This document shows positions 56,407 through 64,000 of a stretch of DNA of 64,000 nucleotides, one piece after another. Within the stretch, counting starts at the first letter, position 1. The number at the start of each line of letters is the position of its first letter. Below the pieces are notes generated by a model. It was not told the DNA's origin. It did no database searches and worked only from the letters and a program-made list of their open reading frames with translations. The position numbers and the translations under genes were made by a program. The stretch is from Vibrio algarum (GTDB lineage: Bacteria; Pseudomonadota; Gammaproteobacteria; Enterobacterales; Vibrionaceae). The stretch covers positions 2,294,001 through 2,358,000 of the forward strand of contig NZ_JAQLOI010000001.1 in NCBI RefSeq assembly GCF_028204155.1. Direction: 5' to 3'.

Positions 56407-57820
56407 GCGCTTTCCTTCTGCGTCACTTCTGATGCTCCAAACCTATAAGCACTGATATGAGGAGTAACCTCGTCAACATGGTTTTGTAGCAATCGGTTAG
56501 CCAATGCAAACAACCTTTCTCGGCTCCCTTCATAACCAAATTGTCTAATATCCATATTTCCGAACTGGTCATGACAAGGGTAACCCGCTCGTATGACAGG
56601 AATATCGGGCTCACAAAGTTGTGCCGCATGAGTATTACTAATTACCGCGGAAACACGGCCCTTAGAATCCTGCAATTGCGAAGGACTTATCCTCAAGTCT
56701 GAAGGATTGGCCTTACAAGGTAAGAGCATGGACAAGTCACCAATAATCACTTCTTCAGCTTGTATTTTTTTCAAGCCGGCTGTATCAAGCGTGGATACTA
56801 CACGAGCTATTTTGGCGCCTACACTGTTTAATAAGCGGGCATAGCCAAGTGCTAAATCAGGCTCTAAGCCAAGTGACAATGAAGCATTAGTCAATAAGAA
56901 GTGAGTATCGAGCATCGCGTCTTGCAACCGTTTTCTAGACCGCGTTATCCAATCTGGTACAGGCGTCGTGCTCAACGAAGAAAGCGCCATGACCAACTCA
57001 TCCATCGCTTCTAACCCCATGCCCATATCACTAACTATATAGTCAATACTAAAGCGCTTTTTAAGCCATTTTGCAGTCGGTAGCATTGACTCCCCAATAA
57101 CTATTGTGGCAACGCTTTCCGACATCAGTTCTATTTCCTGAACGGATGTTCCGCCGGTACTTAAGGCTGAGAAATCATCGTTTGCAAGGTGACCATCTAA
57201 CGAAAGCGATAAGTCAGGAACAAATATTGAATTTAGTTCGAATGCTTCCAAATATCTTTTAAGCGTTTCAATATCAGCACTACTCATTCCCACCGAGCAA
57301 AGCACATTAACTTGCTTACGAGCGCGAACTAAGCCACTGGGTGGCTGAACTAATTGTTTAACCACGCTATCAACAGCGTGGGCAAAACCCGTCTGCATCG
57401 AACCCACAAAATCTGGCGTAGCCATGCTTACAATACGAATCATTTCATATTGAGGATGATCTTTTTTAAAATCCATAATGATTCTGTGCGTATCACACCC
57501 TTGCATCTCTGTTAGGCCAGTCGTCATTACCGTGATCAATTCCGGTGAATTTTTCTCGCACAGTAATTTAAGTGCTTGGTATAGGTTTTCATCACCTCCC
57601 ATAACAGCGGAAATCTGATCGATGGCGGTGTTTTGCAAAGGGATAGGTTCACGTAGATGCTGGATCAAATAAACCTTAGAAAAAGCTCCACACCCTTGAG
57701 AACCATGCATCAATGGCAAGGTTTTTGGAAACCCAGGCTCGCTAGGGTCGCGCCCGTAGCTGGACTGGTTTTCAACGGTTGTGTCGCCAAAGGAGAGCGT
57801 GGTTTGATAATTGTAGCCAT
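56403..57820 (-). CDS. nifN: FeMo-co scaffold subunit NifN (frame break)
   Basis: The start at 57820 (MATIIKPRSPLATQPLKTSP) and the body (LPLMHGSQGCGAFSKVYLIQ onward) are in different frames, joined by one added base at five T on plus (57722-57726, about residue 32). Repaired length is 472 residues. With NifE it forms the scaffold on which FeMo-co is completed; it is a NifK homologue with cluster cysteine HGSQGC. Without the repair, translation would have to begin within the body and lose about 35 residues. Confidence 0.88.
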
Positions 57821-57856
57821 ATAAATATCCTTACAACTTAGACAAAGATGAGCGTT

Positions 57857-59241
57857 TTAGTTTCTGTCTTTGTTCCACGGGGCGTTACTGTTTACCGCAG
57901 ACCATATAGGGCTCTCTATTGTTCGACATAACTCTTTTGCCATGGTGATCATGCCTTCATATCCGGCGTAAGCGTGTTCTCGTTCTTGGTTTATATCTAA
58001 GAATGGTAATCGAGCTTTAAGCGCGGTGTACATATTACGTCCACCGGCAATCATGACGTCGGCATTACTCCGATAATAGGTATCAAGCAGTAACCTCGCA
58101 CCACCTTCATCAAGCATAACCGCATCTTTGCCCATAATTTCGACAATACGATTTTTGTCTGACTGAGTGGATTTTTTTGTTCCCGTGGCTATTGTCTCAA
58201 CGCCTAATTCACTCAGTGCCGATATAACCGACCAAGACTTTACTCCTCCGGTATACAGCAGTGCTTTTTTCCCTTTTAAGATGCTGACATAAGGTTTGAG
58301 TAGTTCTCGTACTCTTTTTCTTCTCGTGCTATCACTTGCTCAGTATGCTTCGTAAGTTTTTCATCATTCAACAAGGCCGCAAACTCTCTCAATGCCTTTG
58401 AGGTATCTTCAATGCCATAAAAACTCCCTTCAAACCAAGGTATCCCCCAGTTTTCTTGAAGTTTACGAGCCACGTTTATCTGTGCTCTCGAACAGACCAC
58501 CATAGAAGCATCTGCTCTGTGCATCGTCTGGATCTGATGAAACTTAGTATCACCTGCCATACAACAGAGCACTCGTAACCCAAGCTCTTCAAATAGAGGC
58601 GATACATGCCAAAATTCGCCGGCGATATTATATTCACCAATCAGCACAATATCGTGAACCTTACGTTCAGGATCATGCTTCATGAATGGTTTTTCTGGTG
58701 GCTCTGCCGAACCAACCACCATATTTACCATGACTTCGCCAGCAATACGGTTACCTAGGTTTTTGTTGCCATAAAAACCAGCTGCGTCGACATGAATCAC
58801 TGGCACGTCATATCGCTGCTGGGCCAGTTCGCATATTGCATTTACATCGTTCCCTTCTAAGGCTGGAACACAGGTCATATAGACAAATACGGCGGGCGGG
58901 TTATGCTCGGTGATGAGCTGTTTTATTGCGTGTAGTAGACGTTTCTCAGCTCGGCCCATAATGACATCTTGTTCGTTTAAATCTGTGGTAAATCCTAGCC
59001 TAAACAGATTTTTTCCTGTTGCCCTTGTTCCTCGGTTATTCCAACTATTACCAGCGCAACCAATGGGGCCATGAACAATATGACCAACATCCGCAATCGG
59101 TAGCAAGCTGATTTGCGCACCATCGAAGGTACAACCACCAGCCGTTGCTCCTGGTATCGGACGGCTACATCCACTCTTTTCTTCTTTATTATGCTCACAT
59201 GCTGGTTCATCCTGAAGTAACCTAATCTCAGATTGTTTCAT
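57857..59241 (-). CDS. nifE: FeMo-co scaffold subunit NifE (frame break)
   Basis: NifD homologue: RPIPGATAGGCTFDGAQ and VHGPIGCAGNSW hold cluster cysteines; CVPALEGNDVNAIC and GEYNIAGEFWHV follow. The frame breaks near residue 308 at five T on plus (58315-58319). One more base yields KRVRELLKPYVSILKGKKAL and continues to the stop at 57857. Repaired length is 461, normal. The region 58136-58275 reads well in the second frame (LLYTGGVKSWSVISALSELG), which confirms that nothing is missing. nifN follows after 36 bases. Confidence 0.9.
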
Positions 59242-59323
59242 TGCGCCTCCTGCGACTTACTTTTCTGGCTACGCTGTCAGTAAAAAGTTAGCGTATTGAT
59301 AACTGTTATTTACAATAAGAACC

Positions 59324-59339
59324 TGCAATAAGAACGCCA
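59324..59339 (-). promoter_or_regulatory. Sigma-54 promoter of nifENX-fdxB
   Basis: On the minus strand TGGCGTTCTTATTGCA has TGGC at -24 and a perfect TTGCA at -12. It lies 82 bases before the nifE ATG. Confidence 0.85.
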
Positions 59340-59400
59340 AACCATAACCTTTTGTTTTTAAATAACTAAAAAATAAACCACACGACCAAACACAGACAAT

Positions 59401-59416
59401 TGTCATAAAGACGACA
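59401..59416. promoter_or_regulatory. NifA site for nifE
   Basis: TGTCATAAAGACGACA fits TGT-N10-ACA and lies 62 bases from the -24 element of the nifE promoter, the same spacing as at nifF. Confidence 0.83.
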
Positions 59417-59447
59417 AAGCAGAAATTAAAGAAGGAAAAAAAGCGCT

Positions 59448-59738
59448 TCACTCTTCGTGAAGCGCAATCACAACACCATTACAACTGCTAATATTGTGGG
59501 TTAAGTGACTACAGCTGCCCTTGCTTACGCAGACCAAATGCAGATCAAACGTAGCAAAACGGTAATACGGTTCACGCTCACCGATGTCATCCTCGGAACA
59601 GAGAGTAAACTTCAAATGAGGATAACTGGTTCGAACCTTTCTTAACGCGAGATCATCAATTGTGTCTAGGTTTTCAATTAGAAACCCTAACTGTTTAATC
59701 TCCGAATCTTCAACTGCAATAGCTAATACTGATTCCAT
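59448..59738 (-). CDS. DUF6129-like nif-associated protein
   Basis: Small protein of 96 residues with VRTSYPHLKFTLCSEDDIGE and FDLHLVCVSKGSCSHLTHNI, resembling the uncharacterised nif-cluster family I know as DUF6129. No function is established. The ATG at 59738 follows GAGAGGAG; the longer frame to 59756 starts at a TTG. It lies after nifY and before the nifE promoter. Confidence 0.72.
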   Translation of the reverse strand: MESVLAIAVEDSEIKQLGFLIENLDTIDDLALRKVRTSYPHLKFTLCSEDDIGEREPYYRFATFDLHLVCVSKGSCSHLTHNISSCNGVVIALHEE

Positions 59739-59827
59739 AACGCTCCTCTCTAGCAACCATAGTGACTGCGTTAAATAAGATGAATAACCTTTCTTTGCTT
59801 ACCAGAAGTGCTTTTCTGTCAATATCA

Positions 59828-60478
59828 TCAATCAAGCAACTTCTTCATCCATGGTGGAGGGTTATTTGCAATGACTTCACTTAAGTCCGACAAGATGGCG
59901 CTAGCACTCATAGGCGCTGTTTTTTTAACGGGATGAATAGAAGCACGCGTCACCTTAGCGGCTGCCGGCCCACCGATTGATAGAGTAAATAATATTTGAC
60001 AATCACGCAGTTGAGAAAGCATATAGTCCGAACGAACTTCCCCTTTTAGGCTATTATCAGCGGTTCGTATATCAACCAATTGAAACTCTTTTTCATTCAC
60101 TTCGTAAATCAATACCCGCATACACGAGCCATAGTGACCATTTAACATTTCACCATGATTAGAAGTAATAGCAACTCGCAATTTGGGGCCAAAAATCGGT
60201 GGCAACTCAGGAATTGAGGGTGCATCAATTGACTCTACAGCCTGATTGGTCAATATCGCCAAGGCAGATGTTATGTCTCCACGAGACACTGAATCGTCGA
60301 GTGACGACACTAAAATTCGAAAAGATTTTGGTGATAAAGTTTTAATTTTTTGCTCTGAAAGTGGCTCTCCTAAATGCTGTATAAGTAAACCAATTAAAGA
60401 TTTTATATCGACATTTGGTAGCGACTTTGTCGCCATCGCTAACCTTAATGCCGCCTCATTTGAAATGTTCGCATCCAT
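59828..60478 (-). CDS. nifY: Nitrogenase accessory protein NifY
   Basis: Protein of 216 residues: a helical N-terminal domain (about 1-95) and a NifX-like cofactor-binding domain (LRVAITSNHGEMLNGHYGSC onward, about 100-210). NifY binds apo-NifDK and FeMo-co. GGAGGA precedes the ATG. It follows nifT by 30 bases, the same order as in Klebsiella. Confidence 0.92.
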   Translation of the reverse strand: MDANISNEAALRLAMATKSLPNVDIKSLIGLLIQHLGEPLSEQKIKTLSPKSFRILVSSLDDSVSRGDITSALAILTNQAVESIDAPSIPELPPIFGPKLRVAITSNHGEMLNGHYGSCMRVLIYEVNEKEFQLVDIRTADNSLKGEVRSDYMLSQLRDCQILFTLSIGGPAAAKVTRASIHPVKKTAPMSASAILSDLSEVIANNPPPWMKKLLD

Positions 60479-60508
60479 ACGTCATCCTCCAATTTTCTCA
60501 GCTTACAA

Positions 60509-60730
60509 TTAAGCCGCCTGTAGCCGTTTTGCTCTTATGGTGATAGGTAACTTAGGTTTACTTACCATCGGTTCAATATGATAAATAGCACCATTAGCGA
60601 GGTGTATCTCTCCTCCCCATTTCTCGTCCGTATCAAATTCAAAATGTGTCACTAGCTCTTCTAAATCTTTTTTCGGTAGGTATAACGAAAGTTTTCCTTG
60701 CTCGGTATACTGAATCATTACATTTGCCAT
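60509..60730 (-). CDS. nifT: NifT/FixU protein
   Basis: Small beta-rich protein of 73 residues with WGGEIHLANGAIYHI, the NifT signature. The ATG at 60730 follows AAGGA and gives the family start MANVMIQY; the longer frame to 60769 is rejected. The role is unknown and dispensable in other diazotrophs. A terminator hairpin separates it from nifK. Confidence 0.92.
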   Translation of the reverse strand: MANVMIQYTEQGKLSLYLPKKDLEELVTHFEFDTDEKWGGEIHLANGAIYHIEPMVSKPKLPITIRAKRLQAA

Positions 60731-60777
60731 TGGGGCATCCTTTTGAGTGATGGCTAACGTGCTCATCATGCATAGCT

Positions 60778-60808
60778 AAAAAAGGCCACTAGCATCGCTA
60801 CTGGCCTT
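60778..60808 (-). terminator. Attenuator-like terminator between nifK and nifT
   Basis: On the minus strand AAGGCCAGTAGC and GCTAGTGGCCTT pair at 11 of 12 positions around a three-base loop, followed by TTTTTT. It lies 9 bases past the nifK stop. It should lower transcription of nifTY relative to nifDK. Confidence 0.82.
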
Positions 60809-60817
60809 CCACTTAAC

Positions 60818-62389
60818 TTATCTGACTAAATCAAAACCAAAGTCTGTTTTACCCAAAACGCTGGTTTCTCTATCTTGCTTAGCCAATACTTCATTCACTA
60901 ACGTTGTTAGAATGTACATTGCACCTTCATAGCCAAGGGTCGTACTACGATGAAGATGATGACGGTCGAAAATAGGAAAACCTATGCGAACGAGTGGTAC
61001 TTCAAACTCTTCACCTTTGGCTTTAGTATCACGTTCAATAAATTTGCCGTAAGAATTACCAATCATCAGGTCTGGTTTATCGGTCAAAACAAGTGAACGG
61101 AAATGCCATAAGTCTTTACCCACATAGACTTCAGCACTTGCTCCATATGGAGTCTCAGCCAATTGAGCTTCTATTTTCTTACGCCAGCGCTTGTTACCAT
61201 TGTGACAAAGCACATGCTTAATCTCACAACCCAGTTCCGTTAAGAATTTTGTCATACCGAGCAGATAATCAGGGTCTCCGTATAAAGAGATACTCACGCC
61301 ATGTAACCACGAATGGGAATCGGTCATCATATCAACAAGACGACCACGCTCTTTCGTAATTGACTCTGGGATAGGCTTTCCAGATATCTCCGCAACTTTC
61401 ATAACAAAACTATCTGTCGCTTCCAGCCCCATTGGGATACTGAGTGCAGGGATATCTTGTTTCCATGTATTGGCTATGAGTTTGCGTGTTTTAGTTAAAT
61501 GTTCCGGCTGTAGGAAAATTGTCGCCTTTGCATTAGGAGCATCTTGAACTTCGGCGATAGGTGTTCCGCCTGCATACATACGATATTCACCGTCGGCTGG
61601 GGTATCCAACACCTCAGAAGGATCAGATAGGAATGAATATTCAACACCCATTTCTTCGAGCATCCGGCGTATCACTCTATAATTGCCTAAATAGGTTTCA
61701 AACCCAGGAACAATATTGATTTTTCCATTGCTGCCAACGACTTTATTTTCCATCTCTTTACGAGTGAAATAGCCAAGGAACCCTTCAAACATGTTATCCC
61801 AACCAGTTAGGTGACTACCTACAAAGCTTGGTGTATTGGCAAAGGGTGTTGGTAGCGATTCAGGAATAAAGCCTTTGTCTTTGGCGTTCCCGGTGAATGC
61901 ATTGAGATCGTCACCAATAACCTCGGCCATGCAAGTGGTCGATACCGCGATGACCTCGGGCTTATACAGTGCGTATGAATTTTGCAGGCCGTAAAATATA
62001 TTGTCCTGACCACCAAATACCGCTGCATCTTCTGTCATTGAGTCAGAAACACAAGCGACTGGCTCTTTAAAATGGCGGTTAAAATAACTTCTAAAATAAG
62101 CAACGCACCCTTGAGAACCGTGTACATAAGGTAAGGTTTTTTCAAAACCGAGTGCACAAAGTACCGCACCCAAAGGCTGACATGCTTTTGCAGGGTCAAT
62201 CGTAACGTGCTTACGTTGAAAGTTTAGCTCTTTGTATTCTTCTGTTGTTGTCCATTCAAAGGTCTCTTTTACCTTTGCGTCATCAACAGCATCTTCATGG
62301 GCGTTTCGCTTGTTGGCAAACATTTCCGTGTATTCCGGCTGTTTGAACAAGTCATAACCAGTTTTGATATCGTCAATTTTCTGGCTCAT
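60818..62389 (-). CDS. nifK: Nitrogenase MoFe protein beta subunit NifK
   Basis: Protein of 523 residues: P-cluster cysteines in CQPLGAVLCALGFEKTLPYV, HGSQGCVAYFR and STTCMAEVIGDD. It forms the MoFe heterotetramer with NifD. It follows nifD by 75 bases, with GGAGAG before the ATG. No defect is seen. Confidence 0.98.
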   Translation of the reverse strand: MSQKIDDIKTGYDLFKQPEYTEMFANKRNAHEDAVDDAKVKETFEWTTTEEYKELNFQRKHVTIDPAKACQPLGAVLCALGFEKTLPYVHGSQGCVAYFRSYFNRHFKEPVACVSDSMTEDAAVFGGQDNIFYGLQNSYALYKPEVIAVSTTCMAEVIGDDLNAFTGNAKDKGFIPESLPTPFANTPSFVGSHLTGWDNMFEGFLGYFTRKEMENKVVGSNGKINIVPGFETYLGNYRVIRRMLEEMGVEYSFLSDPSEVLDTPADGEYRMYAGGTPIAEVQDAPNAKATIFLQPEHLTKTRKLIANTWKQDIPALSIPMGLEATDSFVMKVAEISGKPIPESITKERGRLVDMMTDSHSWLHGVSISLYGDPDYLLGMTKFLTELGCEIKHVLCHNGNKRWRKKIEAQLAETPYGASAEVYVGKDLWHFRSLVLTDKPDLMIGNSYGKFIERDTKAKGEEFEVPLVRIGFPIFDRHHLHRSTTLGYEGAMYILTTLVNEVLAKQDRETSVLGKTDFGFDLVR

Positions 62390-62464
62390 ATATACTCTCC
62401 TACCGCGCCACTAATCTGTGGACTGCGTTCGGTTATCAACTGATGGAAATCCTTTCCACCTTAA

Positions 62465-63934
62465 TTACGCTGTTTTTTCCAACAACGCTTCTGGCTCTTC
62501 AACAAGCCAAGGGGCTTTGATTGCACTCCAACACGGATTATTAATGGTTAAGTCCATATCCCGCGCGAAAATAGCAAATCCATCGACACCATGATAAGGG
62601 CCTGAATAGTCCCAACTGTGCATCTGTCTAAATGGGAAGCCCATCTTCTGAAAGACATATTTTTCTTTGATACCTGAGCCAACTAGATCTGGATTCAATT
62701 TTTTTACAAACTCTTCCAGTTCATATTCCGTTGCATCATCAAACAATAACGTGGCGTCTTTCACTTCTGGCGTCGTTTTTACGTAGTCATCGTTATGAGC
62801 GAATTCATAACCCGCACCGACAATTTCCATGCCTAGGTCTTCATAAGCACCGATGATATGACGTGGACGTAAACCACCGACATACAACATCACTTTTTTA
62901 CTTTCTAAGCGTGGACGATACTTCTCAATTACTTGCTGCCATTCTGCGCGATAACGCTCGATAACGGCTTCGGTTTGAGCTTGTATTTTTTCATCAAAGA
63001 ACGCGGCTATTTTACGCATTGATTCTTCAATTTTTGTCGGACCAAATAGGTTGTACTCTATCCATGGCACATCGTGCTTCTCTTCCATATGACGAACGAT
63101 ATAGTTCATGGAACGATAACAGTGAACAAGGTTGAGTTTTACTTTTGGTGTATTTTCCATTTCAGGAAGCGTACCGTCACCAGACCATTGAGCAACAACA
63201 CGAAGTCCCATATCTTCTAAAATAATGCGCGACGACCATGCATCACCACCGATATTGTAGTCACCAATAATGGCCACATCGTAAGGAGATGACTCAAATT
63301 CACGCTCGCCCGATTTTGATAAGACATGATCGCGAATGGTGTCGTTCGCAATATGGTGGCCCAATGACTGAGAAACACCACGGAACCCTTCACAACGAAC
63401 AGGGACAATAGTTTTACCTATCTCTGCACCCTTCACTTTCGCTACCGCTTCAATGTCATCACCAATTAGACCAACTGGACACTCAGACTGAACCGAAAGT
63501 CCAGACGAGAGTGGAAACAACATTTCTAACTCATCGATAGCCCCTGATAATTTCTTATCACCACCGAAAACAATGTCACGCTCTTGAAAGTCTGTGGTTA
63601 CGTTTAATGTGCCGAATGTATCAACACCTGTTGTACCAGTATAATAGTTACGACGACCCGCACGAGAATACTGTCCACAACCGACAGGACCATGAGAAAT
63701 ATGGATCATATCTTTCACTGGCCCCCAAACCACCCCTTTTGAACCTGCGTATGCACAACCACGAACAGTCATAACACCGGGAAGAGATTTACGGTTAGAG
63801 GTAATACATTTACCATCGGCACTGCTTGTATCATTTACTGCAAGGTGTTTAGAACGTTCATCACGAGCAACCTCGGGATATACCTCCAACACCTCATCAA
63901 TCAATGCTTGAGTTTCTTCTTTATTCATCGACAT
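62465..63934 (-). CDS. nifD: Nitrogenase MoFe protein alpha subunit NifD
   Basis: Protein of 489 residues: P-cluster cysteines in VRGCAYAGSKG, SHGPVGCGQYSRAGRRNYYT and QSECPVGLIGDDIEAV. The FeMo-co ligands are the Cys in VHCYRSMNYI and the His in RQMHSWDYSG. The ATG at 63934 follows GGAGG; an ATG two codons on is possible. The remaining 66 bases hold no gene. nifH, always just upstream of nifD in such clusters, should begin beyond the window, together with the operon promoter. Confidence 0.98.
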   Translation of the reverse strand: MSMNKEETQALIDEVLEVYPEVARDERSKHLAVNDTSSADGKCITSNRKSLPGVMTVRGCAYAGSKGVVWGPVKDMIHISHGPVGCGQYSRAGRRNYYTGTTGVDTFGTLNVTTDFQERDIVFGGDKKLSGAIDELEMLFPLSSGLSVQSECPVGLIGDDIEAVAKVKGAEIGKTIVPVRCEGFRGVSQSLGHHIANDTIRDHVLSKSGEREFESSPYDVAIIGDYNIGGDAWSSRIILEDMGLRVVAQWSGDGTLPEMENTPKVKLNLVHCYRSMNYIVRHMEEKHDVPWIEYNLFGPTKIEESMRKIAAFFDEKIQAQTEAVIERYRAEWQQVIEKYRPRLESKKVMLYVGGLRPRHIIGAYEDLGMEIVGAGYEFAHNDDYVKTTPEVKDATLLFDDATEYELEEFVKKLNPDLVGSGIKEKYVFQKMGFPFRQMHSWDYSGPYHGVDGFAIFARDMDLTINNPCWSAIKAPWLVEEPEALLEKTA

Positions 63935-64000
63935 TTCTGCCTCCAAATTTGGTTATAGCTTTAAAGTCATTGCTAAGTTAAGTCAATTTAAGCTAATTTA

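Noticed and set aside
8295..59241. Twelve pseudogenes in essential nif, urt and cof genes
   Set aside because: Every break is in a homopolymer and is repaired by the smallest possible insertion; sequence error is simpler.
59269..59451. 60-residue membrane-like open frame before nifE
   Set aside because: It covers the NifA site and the nifE promoter and has no start signal.
63935..64000. nifH or its promoter at the right edge
   Set aside because: Only 66 bases remain and none reads as the NifH C-terminus.
1..64000. tRNA, rRNA, CRISPR array, insertion sequence, phage genes
   Set aside because: None seen on either strand. The only tandem repeat is the short one at 55241.

Overview
The window reads as chromosomal DNA of a nitrogen-fixing gammaproteobacterium, most likely a Vibrio or close relative. 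The reasons are an oxygen-sensing NifL paired with NifA, NifM, NifF and an Rnf complex inside the nif island, a UPF0016 protein very like the Vibrio manganese exporter, and moderately AT-rich sequence. The ferredoxin and nifB arrangement also fits enteric-type and Vibrio-type nif clusters. No rRNA, tRNA, insertion sequence, phage gene or CRISPR array was seen. Almost every gene concerns nitrogen.

Layout. (1) 1-1130: manganese exporter-type gene and a small unknown gene. (2) 1170-12436, minus strand: urea uptake and use, urtABCDE-ureDABCEFG-hupE, as one run of touching genes. (3) 12743-17005, plus strand: a very large hybrid histidine kinase whose sensor is an NCS1 nucleobase permease, followed by a LuxR-type response regulator, divergent from urtA. 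(4) 17075-23570, minus strand: a complete coenzyme F420 operon (cofG, cofH, cofD, cofC, cofE), an NADPH:F420 reductase and an F420-dependent luciferase-like oxidoreductase. (5) 23923-32978: a RutR-like TetR regulator, a LysR regulator, and plus-strand genes for beta-alanine aminotransferase, (methyl)malonate-semialdehyde dehydrogenase, N-carbamoyl-beta-alanine amidohydrolase, an NCS1 permease and dihydropyrimidinase. (6) 33145-35393: a LysR/MFS pair. (7) 35590-64000: the nif island, with nifF, rnfH-E-G-D-C-B-A, nifLA, nifB-fdxN, an unknown gene, modABC, nifUSVWZM, nifENX-fdxB, a DUF6129-like gene, and nifDKTY. nifH is expected just beyond the right edge.

The most interesting proposal is in regions 4 and 5. 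The reductive pyrimidine pathway is present except for its first enzyme, dihydropyrimidine dehydrogenase. In its place sits an F420 operon with an F420-dependent oxidoreductase. The same palindrome (TTTACCA-N2-TGGTAAA, close to the RutR box) stands before both the F420 operon and the hydrolase-permease-hydrolase operon. I infer an F420H2-dependent uracil/thymine reduction route. This has not been tested here.

In the nif island, six sigma-54 promoters and five NifA sites (TGT-N10-ACA) can be read directly. They account for expression of rnf, nifLA, nifB, nifU, nifE and nifF.

Twelve genes are split by a frame break, and every break lies in a run of 5-7 identical bases. Adding one base (two in cofG) restores a full-length family-typical protein each time. 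This looks like systematic under-calling of homopolymers rather than gene decay. Those genes are annotated as single coding regions with the break noted.
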